DNA of 50,495 bases from the NCBI GenBank assembly GCA_902385255.1, contig CABMEV010000001.1, forward strand, positions 1-50,495, written 5' to 3'. Origin of the DNA: Candidatus Tiddalikarchaeum anstoanum (GTDB lineage: Archaea > Nanobdellota > Nanobdellia > Tiddalikarchaeales > Tiddalikarchaeaceae). Shown one piece after another: positions 50,495 through 50,495 of the stretch (the first letter of the stretch is position 1; each line of letters opens with the position of its first letter). The position numbers were made by a program, and so were the translations under genes. The notes below the pieces were generated by a model. That model saw only the letters and a program-made list of their open reading frames with translations. It did not search any database and was not told where the DNA came from.

Positions 50495-50495
50495 A

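Noticed and set aside
1-50495. Mobile elements or prophage
   Set aside because: No transposase, integrase or phage structural motif and no flanking inverted repeats were seen. The only relic is the short radical SAM fragment at 22085-22136.

Overview
The window is archaeal. It holds an SRP54, ribosomal protein L21e, RNA polymerase subunit Rpo4/F, DUF655, a RadA recombinase, a Dph2-type diphthamide enzyme, TrmI, TruD, a KsgA/Dim1 dimethylase and a preprotein with an archaeal type IV pilin signal. The DNA is A+T-rich. Most genes that open a transcription unit have a TATA-like box about 26 to 33 bases before the ATG, which points to leaderless mRNAs; Shine-Dalgarno sequences appear mainly inside operons. 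The many small single-domain proteins, the large unrecognised proteins and the compact layout suggest a DPANN-type lineage (Woesearchaeota or Pacearchaeota-like). That placement is an inference and was not tested by phylogeny.

Layout: 0-5 kb is an information-processing block (srp54, a zinc ribbon, rpl21e, rpoF, DUF655). 5-12.7 kb mixes membrane proteins with RNA modification genes (ksgA beside a degenerate THUMP-type methyltransferase, tandem dolichol-kinase-like paralogues, a short Dph2, trmI, a miniature ferredoxin:thioredoxin-reductase-like protein). 12.8-17.1 kb has a pilin-like protein, radA, a transglutaminase-like/TPR protein and zinc-ribbon proteins. 17.1-20.2 kb has a radical SAM/DUF4130 pair of the putative DNA repair type and an arginase-fold protein. 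20.2-26.5 kb holds large unrecognised proteins around a HerA-like ATPase, plus a short degraded copy of part of the radical SAM gene. A tRNA-Ser(CGA) follows at 26.6 kb.

26.8-30 kb is a three-gene operon (radical SAM protein, flavodoxin-fold reductase-like protein, NadD-like nucleotidyltransferase) that looks like an undescribed biosynthetic pathway. 30-33 kb holds membrane proteins, including an MFS transporter. 33-37.5 kb is a DNA repair neighbourhood: nitroreductase, LigD-type ATP-dependent DNA ligase, Ku, a large unknown protein and an exonuclease III-type AP endonuclease. This is a candidate archaeal end-joining system. 37.5-42 kb holds a DEAD-box helicase, a YkgJ-type cysteine-cluster protein, and a secreted coiled-coil protein coupled to a Cys-rich lipoprotein. 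42-46.8 kb holds three large or medium unrecognised proteins, two of them translationally coupled. 46.8-50.5 kb has truD, an HD hydrolase, a glycosidase-like lipoprotein, a half-length MFS protein and the edge of an inositol-monophosphatase-family gene.

I see no CRISPR array, insertion sequence, rRNA gene or phage module. No gene-free stretch exceeds 300 bases; the longest, 10725-10958, holds a 14-base direct repeat. All family assignments come from reading motifs by eye, without a database search.
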